Source: Chitinophagaceae bacterium
Lineage (GTDB): Bacteria; Bacteroidota; Bacteroidia; Chitinophagales; Chitinophagaceae
Direction: 5' to 3'
DNA length: 53,840 nt
NCBI GenBank assembly: GCA_947447265.1
Contig: CANFKC010000034.1
Span: forward strand, 1-53,840
Position 1 is the first letter of the stretch. Every line of letters starts with the position of its first letter. Made by a program: the position numbers and the translations under genes. The notes under the pieces are model-generated. The model was not told where the DNA came from, did not search any database, and saw only the letters and a list, made by a program, of their open reading frames with translations. Below are positions 8,243-18,100 of this stretch, piece after piece.

Positions 8243-8797
8243 ATGAAACCAACTATTCTCACCATTTCCGGCAGCCTCAGAGCCAATTCATCGAACAATG
8301 CAGTAATAAAAGCTGCGGTTGATTTTATAAAAGACAGAGCGAATATTATAGCTTATGAGGGTTTGGGCAGCCTGCCCCATTTTGACGATAACCCCATGCC
8401 ACAGAAGGAGGTAATGGCTTTCAGAGATCTGATAGGGAATGTGGATGCTGTGCTCATCTGCTCACCGGAATATGCGTTTGGCGTACCCGGCTCCCTTAAA
8501 AATGCGCTGGACTGGACGGTATCTTCCGGCGAATTTATGAACAAACCGGTGGCTCTGATAACCGCGGCTACCGGTGGCGATAAAGCACATGCGTCGCTCC
8601 TGCTCACGCTGCGGGTCATTTCTTCGGTATTGCCTGATGACTGTGGATTGTTGCTGCCTTATATCCGCTCTAAAATGAACGATAAGGGCGAAGTAACCGA
8701 CCCGGTTACGCTCGCGCAAATAAAACAAATAGCCGAAAATTTATTGCAAAGCGTTATAACCACACAAGCGGAATTGGAAGTAGAGGGAGACGACTAG
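8243..8797 (+). CDS. NAD(P)H-dependent FMN reductase family protein
   Basis: This 184-residue protein has the flavodoxin-like fold of the NADPH-dependent FMN reductase/azoreductase family. The N-terminal phosphate-binding loop reads SGSLRANSSNNAV (about residues 9-21), and the diagnostic flavin-binding segment PEYAFGVPGSLKNALDW lies near 75-91. TAATGG near 107-112 contributes to the second flavin loop. Members reduce flavins, quinones or azo compounds in the cytoplasm; the natural substrate cannot be told from sequence. The next gene has its own promoter 112 nt downstream, so no operon is implied. Confidence 0.9.
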   Translation: MKPTILTISGSLRANSSNNAVIKAAVDFIKDRANIIAYEGLGSLPHFDDNPMPQKEVMAFRDLIGNVDAVLICSPEYAFGVPGSLKNALDWTVSSGEFMNKPVALITAATGGDKAHASLLLTLRVISSVLPDDCGLLLPYIRSKMNDKGEVTDPVTLAQIKQIAENLLQSVITTQAELEVEGDD

Positions 8798-8862
8798 CCT
8801 GAGCGTCTGGTGCACACAAATGTGCAGTTCCCTGTCTTCGATTTGCAGCTCACCACACTGTT

Positions 8863-8891
8863 ATTGAACACGTTTATTTTTTGTAAGTTTG
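8863..8891 (+). promoter_or_regulatory. Promoter with -33 ATTG and -7 TAAGTTTG
   Basis: ATTG at 8863-8866, 17-nt spacer, TAAGTTTG at 8884-8891, ending 17 nt before ATG 8909. This decides the start of the downstream gene, since an in-frame upstream ATG at 8810 would lie before the promoter. Confidence 0.65.
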
Positions 8892-8908
8892 GTAAAACTT
8901 CGTTCGCC

Positions 8909-9358
8909 ATGCAAAGCATGTATAGCCCAGCAACACAGCAGCAACTTACAGAAAGGATAAACAAATTGAAGCCCGATACCCAGCGCCTCTGGGGTACTAT
9001 GGATGTAGCACAAATGATGGCCCATTGCGTGGTTGGTGTTGAAATGGCATTGAGCGACATTCCGCTGAAGCGCAACTTTATCAGCTACCTATTTGGCAAA
9101 ATGGCTAAGAAATCGATATGGAGTGAAAAGCCGTTCCGGCGCAACCTGCCCACCGCACCCACCTTCGTAATAGTAGGTGAGCGGCAATTTGAGCAGGAAA
9201 AGCAAAACCTGACGCAGGCCATAGCAAAATTATCGAAGGAGCCTGAGTCGGCACTGGCTAAGCGCACACACCCGTTTTTCGGCCAAATGAGCGGAAAGGA
9301 TTGGGATATGCTGATGTACCGCCACCTGGACCACCACCTGAGCCAGTTTGGGGTATAA
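8909..9358 (+). CDS. DUF1569 family protein (DinB-like four-helix bundle)
   Basis: This 149-residue protein carries the features of DUF1569 within the DinB/YfiT superfamily: the N-terminal segment LWGTMDVAQMMAHC (metal-ligand-type His in helix 2) and the C-terminal block HPFFGQMSGKDWDML...RHLDHHLSQFGV with several conserved His. DinB-like proteins are metal-binding bundles, some being thiol-dependent transferases, but DUF1569 has no assigned reaction. The start at 8909 is chosen from the promoter 17 nt upstream; a longer in-frame form from 8810 would add 33 atypical residues. A second, different DinB-like gene lies at 37614-38102. Confidence 0.85.
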   Translation: MQSMYSPATQQQLTERINKLKPDTQRLWGTMDVAQMMAHCVVGVEMALSDIPLKRNFISYLFGKMAKKSIWSEKPFRRNLPTAPTFVIVGERQFEQEKQNLTQAIAKLSKEPESALAKRTHPFFGQMSGKDWDMLMYRHLDHHLSQFGV

Positions 9359-9419
9359 TTTTTCGTGCGAAAGACCGGCGCTGCAGTAGGAGTAGTTATT
9401 TTAGTTTGCCATTGAATTT

Positions 9420-10505
9420 ATGATAAAGAAGACAATTGTTACCCACCTGCTTGCTATAGGCGCTACTTGCTTAGCCTTGCATTCTTGTATAGCGCAGGCA
9501 CCGTTACGTATAGCATGCAACAATAAGCAGTTGGAATACATGGGGCGTATAGCGCGCAATGATTCTACTGCGGCGCTATCGTGGCCGGGTTCTTCAGTGG
9601 CCATTAACTTTGAGGGCACCGATGCCACAGTAAAACTAAAAGATGAAACCGGCAATAATTACTATTATGCGATTGTTGACGATAGAGAACCTACACTTAT
9701 AAAGCCTGATACACTACTCAAAACCTATACCATTGCAGCACACCTTAGGAACGGCTACCACAACGCGCTCTTATATAAACTCACTGAAAGCCGCGCCGGT
9801 AAAACATGGTTCTATGGCTTTGAACTGAACAACAGGGCTATAGTGCTGCCAACACAAAAAAGAACAAAATCAATTGAATTTTACGGCAACTCTATTACCG
9901 TTGGCTATAGTGTTGACGATACCATGGGCGATTCCGGCGAACCGCGTTTTTGTAATAACTACTTTTCTTATGCCGGCATTACGGCCCGCCACTTTAAGGC
10001 GAACTACACATGCATAGCCAAAAGCGGTATAGGCCTCATGCTGAGCTGGTTTAAAATAATTATGCCGGAAATGTATGACCGGCCGGAAGAAAGTGATTCC
10101 ATAAATAAGTGGGATTTCAAAAAATCTACGCCCGACATTGTAGTAATTGATCTCGGCCAGAATGATTCATGGCTGGTAACAAAGAAAGACCATCCGCAAT
10201 TTAAAAACCGATTTGGTGTTTACCCGCCAGATGAAGCCTATATTGTAAAGTGCTATACCGAATTCATCCAGACCATAAGGGGTAAGTATCCCAACGCATC
10301 TATAATTGTGACCTTAGGCAGTATGGATGCCACCAAAGAAGGCTCCCCGTGGCCGGGCTACATTGCTAAGGCCGGTACTTGGCTGTACGATAAAAAAGTA
10401 TATACTCACTTTTTCCCCTACATCAATACCAACAAACACCCGAAACGCAAAGAACAAATTGCCATGGCGAATGATTTGATACGGTTTATTGAGAGTCTCC
10501 CCTAA
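9420..10505 (+). CDS. CE2-type SGNH carbohydrate esterase, exported
   Basis: This 361-residue protein has an N-terminal signal peptide (ends near SCIAQ, about residue 26, possibly a lipoprotein signal with Cys 23). A jelly-roll-like domain follows (about 40-145; WPGSSVAINFEGTDATVKL) and then an SGNH hydrolase domain. Block I is EFYGNSITVGYS with nucleophile Ser158, block III is DLGQND near 244-249, and the catalytic His340 lies in NKHPKR. This two-domain order matches carbohydrate esterase family 2, which removes acetyl groups from plant polysaccharides and can also transfer acyl groups. No glycoside hydrolase neighbour is present, so the natural substrate is open. A TAGTTTG sequence (9402-9408), one base short of the -7 consensus, lies 11 nt before the ATG. 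Confidence 0.85.
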   Translation: MIKKTIVTHLLAIGATCLALHSCIAQAPLRIACNNKQLEYMGRIARNDSTAALSWPGSSVAINFEGTDATVKLKDETGNNYYYAIVDDREPTLIKPDTLLKTYTIAAHLRNGYHNALLYKLTESRAGKTWFYGFELNNRAIVLPTQKRTKSIEFYGNSITVGYSVDDTMGDSGEPRFCNNYFSYAGITARHFKANYTCIAKSGIGLMLSWFKIIMPEMYDRPEESDSINKWDFKKSTPDIVVIDLGQNDSWLVTKKDHPQFKNRFGVYPPDEAYIVKCYTEFIQTIRGKYPNASIIVTLGSMDATKEGSPWPGYIAKAGTWLYDKKVYTHFFPYINTNKHPKRKEQIAMANDLIRFIESLP

Positions 10506-10766
10506 CATCCTCCCATAGATGGTGAGTTGTGCAGAATATTCGACCCCAATCCATACTTGTCAACATAAAGATGTGAATGTGCAAAGTCGCTGAAGCAAAC
10601 CGCCTCCATGCATAGCATCTTTATCACAACAGAACACTGACGTGAGCCCACTCGTCCGCGTTTGCAACGCGGATGCCACGGAAGAGTGTTTGTAACGCCC
10701 GTTAAGCCCAAACAGGGAGTAAAACATCACGGCTTGAAAAACTAGCGCCACTCGTCCAACCCGTTT

Positions 10767-10869
10767 TTTTTCTGTGGGACACTCACTTCCCCAAAACAGA
10801 CCGGCAACAAAACACTAACAACTAAACAAACCGGCAAACTGCATATTTTTTCTGTAAGACACCCACTTC
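10767..10869. repeat. Pair of imperfect direct repeats, 80 bp period
   Basis: TTTTTCTGTnnGACACnCACTTC occurs at 10767-10789 and 10847-10869. Each copy follows an ACCGGCAA-containing or polyT segment. The origin is unknown. Confidence 0.6.
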
Positions 10870-10919
10870 ATAAAAACACAGGGAATGTACCGCCGTTATA
10901 TCAAATTCATTCCTCGTAT

Positions 10920-10927
10920 TATATTTG
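10920..10927 (+). promoter_or_regulatory. -7 element (TATATTTG) next to start codon
   Basis: TATATTTG fits TAnnTTTG and ends 6 nt before the ATG at 10934. It overlaps the in-frame TTG at 10925, which therefore cannot be a start. Confidence 0.5.
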
Positions 10928-10933
10928 CTTACG

Positions 10934-11968
10934 ATGATGGATAAAGCGGATATACTATTACGAAATAAGGTGTGCAAGTTATTGGTTGCAACTTGCATAA
11001 TGCTGCTGCTCGTCAACATCGCAATTGCGGAAAGAAAAAAGCCCGACAGGAAAAAACTGCAAAATGTATACTCCGTGAATGGCACCTATATCCATCCCAA
11101 AACAATTTCAACAAATATGGTTGCGCCACACGCCATTAAGTTACCCCGACCATTTGTACCCACAAACGCCATGAAGGCCATCATACCCGGCAATTTTGCG
11201 GCTTTTCCACGTTGGGAAGATTCCTCAGATATGCTGTGCATTACTGCCTGGATGTGTACCAATTGTAAAACCTCCACTCTGCCTGATTGGGAAGATACCA
11301 TCTCCTTCCCTTTCGATGCCAATATTACAGAACTGGTCGACACCTTGCACTTTACAAATGCGAAGGGCAAAAATATCCTCCTGATTTTTGCCACTCATGA
11401 TGCCATCAATTGCGAGTGCATATCTTGCGGGCGTTTTACAGGTGCGGTGTTAGGAGTCGCTCTATTTACTGAACGAAATAAACTATGGGAACTCAGCGCA
11501 TTTAATTATGAACTGGGTTGCTTCGGGGCATTTCAGCAGTTACCCAAAATCCGCACATTGAAACCCGGCAATGATAACTATGAATTCTACTTTCTGAACG
11601 CTAACGGTGCAGCCGGCGGAGTATACTATTCAGAATTATTCATTTTTGGCTTATTGAATGGGACTTTTAAAAAGGTACTGAACATACCCGCAGTTCGCAG
11701 AACTAATACCGGGCTTTCAAATTGGGATATGAGTTTAAAAAGCATCGGGCCTGCCAAAGCGCAAAAGATTACCCCAATTGAAATGACATTAAAAGGGACT
11801 TTTTTGAAGGACACATCTGACCTGGAATATGGATCCACCGATGTCCCTCCCGGCCTGGAGCAGTACGCAGCGAAAAATGACAGCTTTGAGTTTACCGTAA
11901 CCTATAAGTATAGCTTTAGCAATGGCACTTATCATAAAACAGGCACAAACGTGGCCGTTAAGAAATAA
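10934..11968 (+). CDS. Exported Cys-containing protein of unknown function
   Basis: This 344-residue protein opens with ATGATG and has a signal-peptide-like hydrophobic stretch (KLLVATCIMLLLVNIAIA, about residues 14-31). The mature part has two Cys-rich patches, CITAWMCTNC (about residues 102-111) and CECISC (about 159-164), which could form disulfides or bind a metal. The remainder is aromatic and Gly/Asn-rich with no recognised domain. A TATATTTG element ends 6 nt upstream of the first ATG, suggesting a leaderless transcript; the second ATG at 10937 is equally possible. No partner genes are adjacent. The function is unknown. Confidence 0.7.
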   Translation: MMDKADILLRNKVCKLLVATCIMLLLVNIAIAERKKPDRKKLQNVYSVNGTYIHPKTISTNMVAPHAIKLPRPFVPTNAMKAIIPGNFAAFPRWEDSSDMLCITAWMCTNCKTSTLPDWEDTISFPFDANITELVDTLHFTNAKGKNILLIFATHDAINCECISCGRFTGAVLGVALFTERNKLWELSAFNYELGCFGAFQQLPKIRTLKPGNDNYEFYFLNANGAAGGVYYSELFIFGLLNGTFKKVLNIPAVRRTNTGLSNWDMSLKSIGPAKAQKITPIEMTLKGTFLKDTSDLEYGSTDVPPGLEQYAAKNDSFEFTVTYKYSFSNGTYHKTGTNVAVKK

Positions 11969-12089
11969 GAAAGTTCAGATTTGTATATTTTTTGTTGTGG
12001 GTAAACAATCCAGCACTCTTAAAAAGTGGGTTATTGGGAACCTTAACCTATTGAAAATAAAATCATGCGGCTTTATACCTTAAACATTT

Positions 12090-12097
12090 TATTTTTG
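12090..12097 (+). promoter_or_regulatory. -7 element (TATTTTTG) next to start codon
   Basis: TATTTTTG is followed by CAGACT and the ATG at 12104, a 6-nt gap. This placement argues against the in-frame ATG at 12065. Confidence 0.55.
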
Positions 12098-12103
12098 CAG
12101 ACT

Positions 12104-12655
12104 ATGGATGCAACATCATCAGCTTTACTGGAAATACTTAAATATACTATACCGGCACTTGTGGTGCTGCTTGCGGCTTTTTTAATTGTGAACAGGTTCC
12201 TGATATCACAAACGCAACGGCAGCAACTAAAGGTGTTCCAGGAGTCGCAGGATATTACGCTCAGGCTGCGCCTGCAGGCTTACGAAAGGCTTACGATATT
12301 GGTTGAACGCATAAGCCCTCGCCAGTTAATGCCCCGTTTTTACAGCTCCGACATGACGGTGCTCGACCTCCGTACTGCCCTCACCTTTGGTATACTGGGC
12401 GAGTTTGAACATAATTTGTCGCAACAGATTTATGTCTCTAAAAACGTTTGGGAAACCGTAAAAGGCGTAAAAGAACAGGAAATAAGCATGGTAAACCAGG
12501 TAGCGGAGAAAATGGACCCGTCAGCGCCTGCCAAAGAACTGTACACTAAAATTATGGACTACGTCCTTTCCGCTGATGGCCAAACCCCAACTGATGTTGC
12601 CCTCACTATCATTAATGATGAAGTGAAGAAGGTGATGGCTTATGGTAGCTATTAG
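12104..12655 (+). CDS. Conserved Bacteroidota membrane-anchored protein of unknown function
   Basis: This 183-residue protein has one N-terminal transmembrane helix (ILKYTIPALVVLLAAFLIVNRFL, about residues 9-31) followed by a cytoplasmic, largely helical domain. That domain includes QDITLRLRLQAYERLTILVERI and RTALTFGILGEFEHNLSQQIYVS. The layout matches a short membrane-anchored helical protein that I recall as common and uncharacterised in Bacteroidota (DUF7935-like; name not verified). The start is set at 12104 because the -7 element lies between it and the upstream in-frame ATG 12065. No operon partner is visible and the role is unknown. Confidence 0.8.
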   Translation: MDATSSALLEILKYTIPALVVLLAAFLIVNRFLISQTQRQQLKVFQESQDITLRLRLQAYERLTILVERISPRQLMPRFYSSDMTVLDLRTALTFGILGEFEHNLSQQIYVSKNVWETVKGVKEQEISMVNQVAEKMDPSAPAKELYTKIMDYVLSADGQTPTDVALTIINDEVKKVMAYGSY

Positions 12656-13112
12656 GGGTTGAAGTGATTGGTACTGAGCTTACTTTTATCAGTTTCTGTC
12701 GATGGCATCATTTGGACATTGAAATAGCGCATTGTGACAACATGCGATACCTTCGGCATCGGTGACATTTATTCTTGTTTGTCTATAAACATGTGATCCC
12801 GTAGGGCTCGTTTACTTGCTGAATGGCAATTCTGTTGAGGGTCATTGATTAAACCAACAGATATGCACCTGTTTCAAGCCGTTAGTCTTCAAAGCTAAGC
12901 GTTACAGAGAATACGAACCTAGCATGCAACGAGCATTGCATTAGACAATCAGAAATATAATATTCTGCAATACTCCTTAGGCGTTGCGGCTCTGAAGCAA
13001 CCGGGCACACAACTACGCGCCGTGCTCCGTAGAAACTATCCGATTGTTGGATATCAGGTTGCCATATCGCAACCTAATATTCAAGACGTACCTTTAATTA
13101 TAATCAAATACC
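12656..13112. other. 457-nt intergenic region, no gene seen
   Basis: No frame with coding character and no RNA gene are visible. It contains weak hairpins, for example AGGTTGC-CATATC-GCAACCT (13066-13085), and CTACG..CGTAG around 13013-13032. These may be remnants of intergenic repeats, and the first could be a poor terminator for the ABC-F gene on the minus strand. Confidence 0.5.
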
Positions 13113-15020
13113 TTATACGGGTATCAATTCGCTGAGTTCCAGCCAACGGAGTTCTTTGTTTTCCTGCAAGGTGGTTATTTCCGTCATGCGGTTACCCATT
13201 TTAAGCAGGTCGTCATAGCTAAGGCCGGCATGCGTCATCTTTTCAGTAAGTACCACCTTTTCTTTTTCAAGGTCGGCAAGTTCTTTTTCGAGTAGTTCAA
13301 ACTCTCGCTTTTCCTTAAAAGACATCTTCTTCTTTTCAGCGAATGCTGGTACTGGTGCAGCAACGGCTGCTGCAAGCTTTATTTCCTGCTGCCCTTCTAC
13401 TGGCCTCAGTTGCTCCTTGTCTTTCGATTTTACCCATATCCTGTATTCGCTGTAGTTACCAGGGTAGTCTGATACCACGCCATCCCCTTCAAATACAAAC
13501 AGGTGATCGACCAACCTATCCATAAAGTACCTGTCATGCGATACCACCAACAAGCAACCCGGATATTCACTCAGGAAATTTTCCAGTACCGAAAGCGTAG
13601 GCAGATCAAGATCGTTGGTAGGTTCATCTAATATCAGGAAGTTAGGATTGCGGAATAGCACCGTTAATAATTGCAGGCGCTTCTTCTCTCCCCCACTCAA
13701 TTTTGAAAGGTAAGTATATTGTTGTTCCGGAGGGAACAGGAATAGCGTAAGAAAGTTTGCGGCGCTCATAGTACCACCACCGGCAAGCGGGAAGTTTTCG
13801 GCAATATTCTTTACGTATTCTATAATACGCATATCTTCTTTTATCTCCAGCCCCTGCTGCGAAAAGTTGCCAAATACCACGGTATCACCAATATTGATTT
13901 TACCGCTGTCAGCCATTTCCGTGCCTTGCAGCATTTGCAGAAACGTTGATTTACCAGCGCCATTCTTACCGATAATGCCAATTCGTTCGCCCTTCTTAAA
14001 GGTGTAATCAAATCCTTTAAGAATCACCTTCTCGCCATAGCTTTTGTAAACCTTTTTCAATTCGGCTACCTTACCGCCGAGGCGGTTCATTTTCATTTCC
14101 AGTTTAACCTGTGTATCTACAATCTTCTGCTTGGCACGGGCTTCTACTTCGTAGAAGTTATCCTGCCTGCTTTTAGATTTTACCGTTCTTGCTTTTGGCT
14201 GTTTGCGCATCCACTCCAGCTCTTTACGGAAAAGGTTTTTAGCCTTATCAATATTGGCCATTGCATTCTCTATGCGTGCCGACTTCTTTTCCAGGAAGTT
14301 AGCGTAGTCGCCCTTATAGGTGTATATCTTGTTGTCGTCCAGCTCCCAAATCTCTTCGCATACATCATCAAGGAAATAACGATCATGGGTTACCATCAGC
14401 AAGGTCACCTTTTCCTGATTCAGATAGTGTTCCAGCCACTCCACCATTTCCACGTCAAGGTGGTTGGTAGGTTCATCCATAATCAGCAGCACATGCTTGT
14501 GTTCAAAACCTATATCAATAAGGGTTTGGGCCAATGCTACCCTTTTACGCTGCCCACCTGAAAGCGTCTTTACTTTCTGGTCCAGGTTATTGATATTTAG
14601 CTTTCCCAATATTTCCTTCACCTTAGCTTCAAATTCCCATGCGCCAAGTTCATCGATCTGCGACAGTGCTTCACCGAATGCAACAGGGTCCTGCGCTTCT
14701 GATGCCAGTAACTTTTCATACTTTCTCAGCGCCTCAGAAACCGGGTGTTTATAATGGAATATATTATCGAGTACAGAAAGTTCTTCCTCAAATTGAGGAT
14801 CCTGCTCAAACAATGCAACGGTTACATCTTTATGTATCCAAAGAGTGCCATCTTCAACTGTATCCTTACCCGCGAGTATTTTTAATAATGTTGATTTACC
14901 ACTGCCATTCCTGGCCACCAAAGCAATTTTATCTCCCTCACTAATATGGAAGGTAATATCTTCGAACAATTGCTTTATCCCGTAAGATTTACTAATTTTT
15001 TCTGCTGAAACGTAATGCAT
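13113..15020 (-). CDS. ABC-F family ATPase, Uup-like
   Basis: This 635-residue soluble protein has two ABC domains. Domain 1 has Walker A ARNGSGKST near residue 36, signature LSGGQRKR and Walker B LLIMDEPTNHLD. Domain 2 has GKNGAGKST, LSGGEKKR and FLILDEPTNDLD. The inter-domain linker (RKELEWMRKQPKARTVKSKSRQDNFYE) and the C-terminal coiled coil (about 565-630) resemble Uup, which is linked to ribosome function and to branched DNA intermediates. It is clearly distinct from the other ABC-F in this window at 4465-6423. The start is ATG 15020; a TACCTTTG element ends 8 nt upstream, so the mRNA is probably leaderless. Confidence 0.92.
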   Translation of the reverse strand: MHYVSAEKISKSYGIKQLFEDITFHISEGDKIALVARNGSGKSTLLKILAGKDTVEDGTLWIHKDVTVALFEQDPQFEEELSVLDNIFHYKHPVSEALRKYEKLLASEAQDPVAFGEALSQIDELGAWEFEAKVKEILGKLNINNLDQKVKTLSGGQRKRVALAQTLIDIGFEHKHVLLIMDEPTNHLDVEMVEWLEHYLNQEKVTLLMVTHDRYFLDDVCEEIWELDDNKIYTYKGDYANFLEKKSARIENAMANIDKAKNLFRKELEWMRKQPKARTVKSKSRQDNFYEVEARAKQKIVDTQVKLEMKMNRLGGKVAELKKVYKSYGEKVILKGFDYTFKKGERIGIIGKNGAGKSTFLQMLQGTEMADSGKINIGDTVVFGNFSQQGLEIKEDMRIIEYVKNIAENFPLAGGGTMSAANFLTLFLFPPEQQYTYLSKLSGGEKKRLQLLTVLFRNPNFLILDEPTNDLDLPTLSVLENFLSEYPGCLLVVSHDRYFMDRLVDHLFVFEGDGVVSDYPGNYSEYRIWVKSKDKEQLRPVEGQQEIKLAAAVAAPVPAFAEKKKMSFKEKREFELLEKELADLEKEKVVLTEKMTHAGLSYDDLLKMGNRMTEITTLQENKELRWLELSELIPV

Positions 15021-15028
15021 ATAGGGTG

Positions 15029-15036
15029 CAAAGGTA
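15029..15036 (-). promoter_or_regulatory. -7 element (TACCTTTG) of the Uup-like gene
   Basis: Minus-strand TACCTTTG, then GCACCCTAT, then the ATG at 15020. It shares the string CTTTGCACCCT with the other ABC-F promoter at 6431-6438. Confidence 0.65.
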
Positions 15037-15081
15037 GTTCAGTAATGGCAGTTTATTGGCCTGTTAGGAATAATATGAAAA

Positions 15082-15109
15082 GAAAAAGGAAGCCGTTTTA
15101 TGGGCTTCC
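15082..15109 (-). terminator. Rho-independent terminator of the NHL giant gene
   Basis: GGAAGCC (15088-15094), 8-nt loop, GGCTTCC (15103-15109). On the minus strand the stem is followed by a T-rich run (plus A-tract 15082-15087). Confidence 0.85.
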
Positions 15110-15134
15110 CTTCAAATCATGTAGAAATTTAAGT

Positions 15135-18100
15135 TTAGTGTACTACCGTAATTACATTGCTAATGGACCTGCCGGCTACCTCGGCGCGTAAAATATAACT
15201 ACCGGAATTCCAGTTGAGGGTATTAATGTTTAGTAACCTGCTCGCAGAAGGATTGTAATAAATTACCCTACCTGTCATATCAACTATCCGCACTTCCATG
15301 TCGTCGTTACCAGCTACATCATAGCGGATATTTATGTCGCCATTGGCAGGGTTAGGATAAATGGTGATATCTGTACTTTCCCCCTCCGTGGCTGTATTAT
15401 TATTTTCTTCCCTGCCTGCAGTAACGGTAATGCCTTTCTTTACAATTGAAGTGCCACAACCATTATCAACGGTATACACAATCGTATCAGCACCAGCCGT
15501 AAGCCCTTTTACAACGCCAGTTGCACTCCCTACTGTTGCCCTTGCAAGGTTGGTACTTGACCATACGCCGCCCGCAGTGGCATTCGTTAATGTGATTGGC
15601 GTGCTTATGGCAACCGTAGACGCACCGCTAATTGCGCTTAGTGTTGCGGCACCGGTTACATTTACAAAGAACCAGATATTCGCCGAATCAAATCGGTCGC
15701 ATATCTTTATCCAGAAAGTATCGGGGCCGGTATACCCACTTGCGGGGGTATAAAAAATATTAGATGGAGTAATATAACCACCATTAGTTGCCACTGTGGC
15801 AGGCACACCACTCAATGTACCGTGCAATGGAGCTATACGGGTTTTGAACGTATCTATCTGCCCGAGGTCTAAATCCCTTACGGTTAACATAGAATCGAGC
15901 CGAATGGCAGCGCTGTTCTTACAGGGTGCTATTGCATATACCGAAGTACCAGTATAAGGTCCGGAATACATGTATGGCACTTTCTTACCCACAATACGCA
16001 CCTCATGCTCGCCAAAGGCAGCTATGTACAAATTGGCGCCATCCATCACAACGCCCTGAGGCGAATAAACAGCCGCATCAGTTGCCGGGCCACCGTTGCC
16101 ACCTGTAGCGTTTATACCTACAATAGTAGAGATAATGCCCGCTGTACTTACTTTCCGTATTTTATTGTTGTTCCGGTCAGCGATATAAACATTACCCGCA
16201 GAGTCCGTTGTAACACCATACGGATTGTACAAGGCCGCGGCAGTTGCCGCACCATTGTCTCCACTGAAGGCTGCGCTGCCATTGCCTGCAACAGTTGTTA
16301 TTACACCTGAAGTATTTACTTTTCTGATTCTGTTGTTGCCTGCATCTGCAACATAAATATTTCTTGCATCGTCTACCCACACACCGGCAGGGTAAGATAT
16401 TGCCGCAGCAGTTGCTGCACCACCATCACCGCTAAATGAAGCTGAACCGTTTCCTGCAACCGTTGATAGTATTCCTGTAGTTGAAATTTTACGAATGCGA
16501 TGGTTATTCTGTTCCGCAAAATAAACATTACCCAAAGTATCAACAGCAACTGCCAACGGCTGCGCTATCTGGGCACTTGAAGCAGTAGCTCCGTCAGCGG
16601 TATAACCAACAGTACCTGTACCAGCAATTGTGGTAATGATGCCCGATGTATTTACTTTTCTTATCCTTGCGTTGGCCTGATCGGCAATATATACGTTGCC
16701 ATTTTTGTCAACCGCTACACCTGCCGGAGTATTGATCGTCGCTGCCGTTGCTTGCCCGCCGTCGCCAGAATAGCCAACGTTAGGATAGTTGCCGGCAATT
16801 GTTATCAACTCACCGGTAATAGTACTCACTTTTCTAACGAGGTTGTTTCCTTGTTCCGAAAAGTAAATGAATCCATTTCTATCCTTGGCTACGCCCGACG
16901 GGAAATATATTTTTCTGAAATTAGCATTAAAACCATCATCCTTATAGGTACTTGACTCATAGCCTGTTGACATGGCATTGTTACCCGCAAAATTGAAAAT
17001 GTAAGGCGATACCGGAGGCGTACCTACAGTAATAGCCTGACTGGTACTGGATGAACCGCAATAATTCGTAGCCGAGTAGGTAATGGTAGCATATCCATCA
17101 GTATTGCCTCGCACTACTCCAGTTGAAGTTACAGATGCAACAGTTGTGCTGGAGCTAGTCCAGGTGCCACCAGCCAAGGAATTTGCCAGGGTAATAGTAG
17201 CACCGACAGCAACCGTGGTAGGACCGGTGATACTGGATAATACAGGTAGCGTTAGTGATGTATCGGGCTTGGTTGATATAGCCAATCCACAAACATTAGA
17301 AACAGTGTATGAAATGGTGAAATTCGCCCCCCAGTTAGGATAAAGCGCACCGGTAATGGAGTTAATTGTAGTCGCTGACGGATCACTTGTAGACCAGGTA
17401 CCACCTGCAACGGAATTGGTAAATGTTACCCATGCATGTGCCGATGCACAAACTTTTGACGGACCGGTAATTATACCAGCGTTTACTCCCGCGGCAACAG
17501 TTGCTGTAACCAATGTGGTGTTGATATTAGTGCCATCAGATACTCTGATTCTGAACGTATCTGTACCCGCATATCCCGCAGTTGGGGTATAGTTCACTGC
17601 ACCCGGAATAAGGATAGCGCCGTTAGACGTGGCGGTAGTCGCTAACCCGGTAAGCGTGCCATGAGCAGGTGACGAAACGACTGTCCATGTCTCCGTTTGT
17701 GCTGCGTCAATATCGGTTATTGACAGCCTTGAGCTAATTGACGTTGCGGTTCCTGAGCACGCACTTAATTGCTGTGTAGCGCCGCCGTTAAAGGTTGGTG
17801 CATGATTTGCAGTAACCGTGCCTATCTGCCTTATGGTATTATTGCCCATATCAGCAACATAAATGCTGCCACCGTAGGCAACGATGCCCATAGGGTTGTA
17901 GAAAGTTGCGGCAGTAGCTGGTCCGCCATCGCCGGTACTGCCAATAGCACCAGTACCAGCAATTGAAGTAATGATACCTGCCGGAGATACCTGCCTTACG
18001 CGCTGGTTGCCCTGGTCGGTAATTAAGAGATTACCTGCAGCATCAAATGCCAGGCCCGACGGTATGTTAAGCGATGCGGCTGTTGCCTGGCCACCATCGC

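Larger units (their letters stand above)
10506..10933 (+). other. Intergenic region with degenerate repeats, no gene seen
   Basis: It holds a hairpin CCGCGTT-TGC-AACGCGG (10656-10672), the 10-mer CCACTCGTCC twice exactly 100 bp apart (10648 and 10748), and a 23-nt imperfect direct repeat 80 bp apart (10767-10789 and 10847-10869, 20 of 23 matches). ACCGGCAA occurs at 10800 and 10830. It looks like remains of a repeat or mobile element. Short frames here have no coding features. Confidence 0.6.

Noticed and set aside
10502-10751. Minus-strand frames of 63-69 codons in the repeat-bearing spacer
   Set aside because: They overlap each other and the hairpin repeat, with no coding character or promoter.
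13066-13085. Hairpin after the Uup-like gene as a terminator
   Set aside because: The stem is only 7 bp and no T-tract follows on the minus strand.
12656-13112. Search for a tRNA or small RNA in the gap
   Set aside because: No T-loop/acceptor pairing or other recognisable RNA structure was found.
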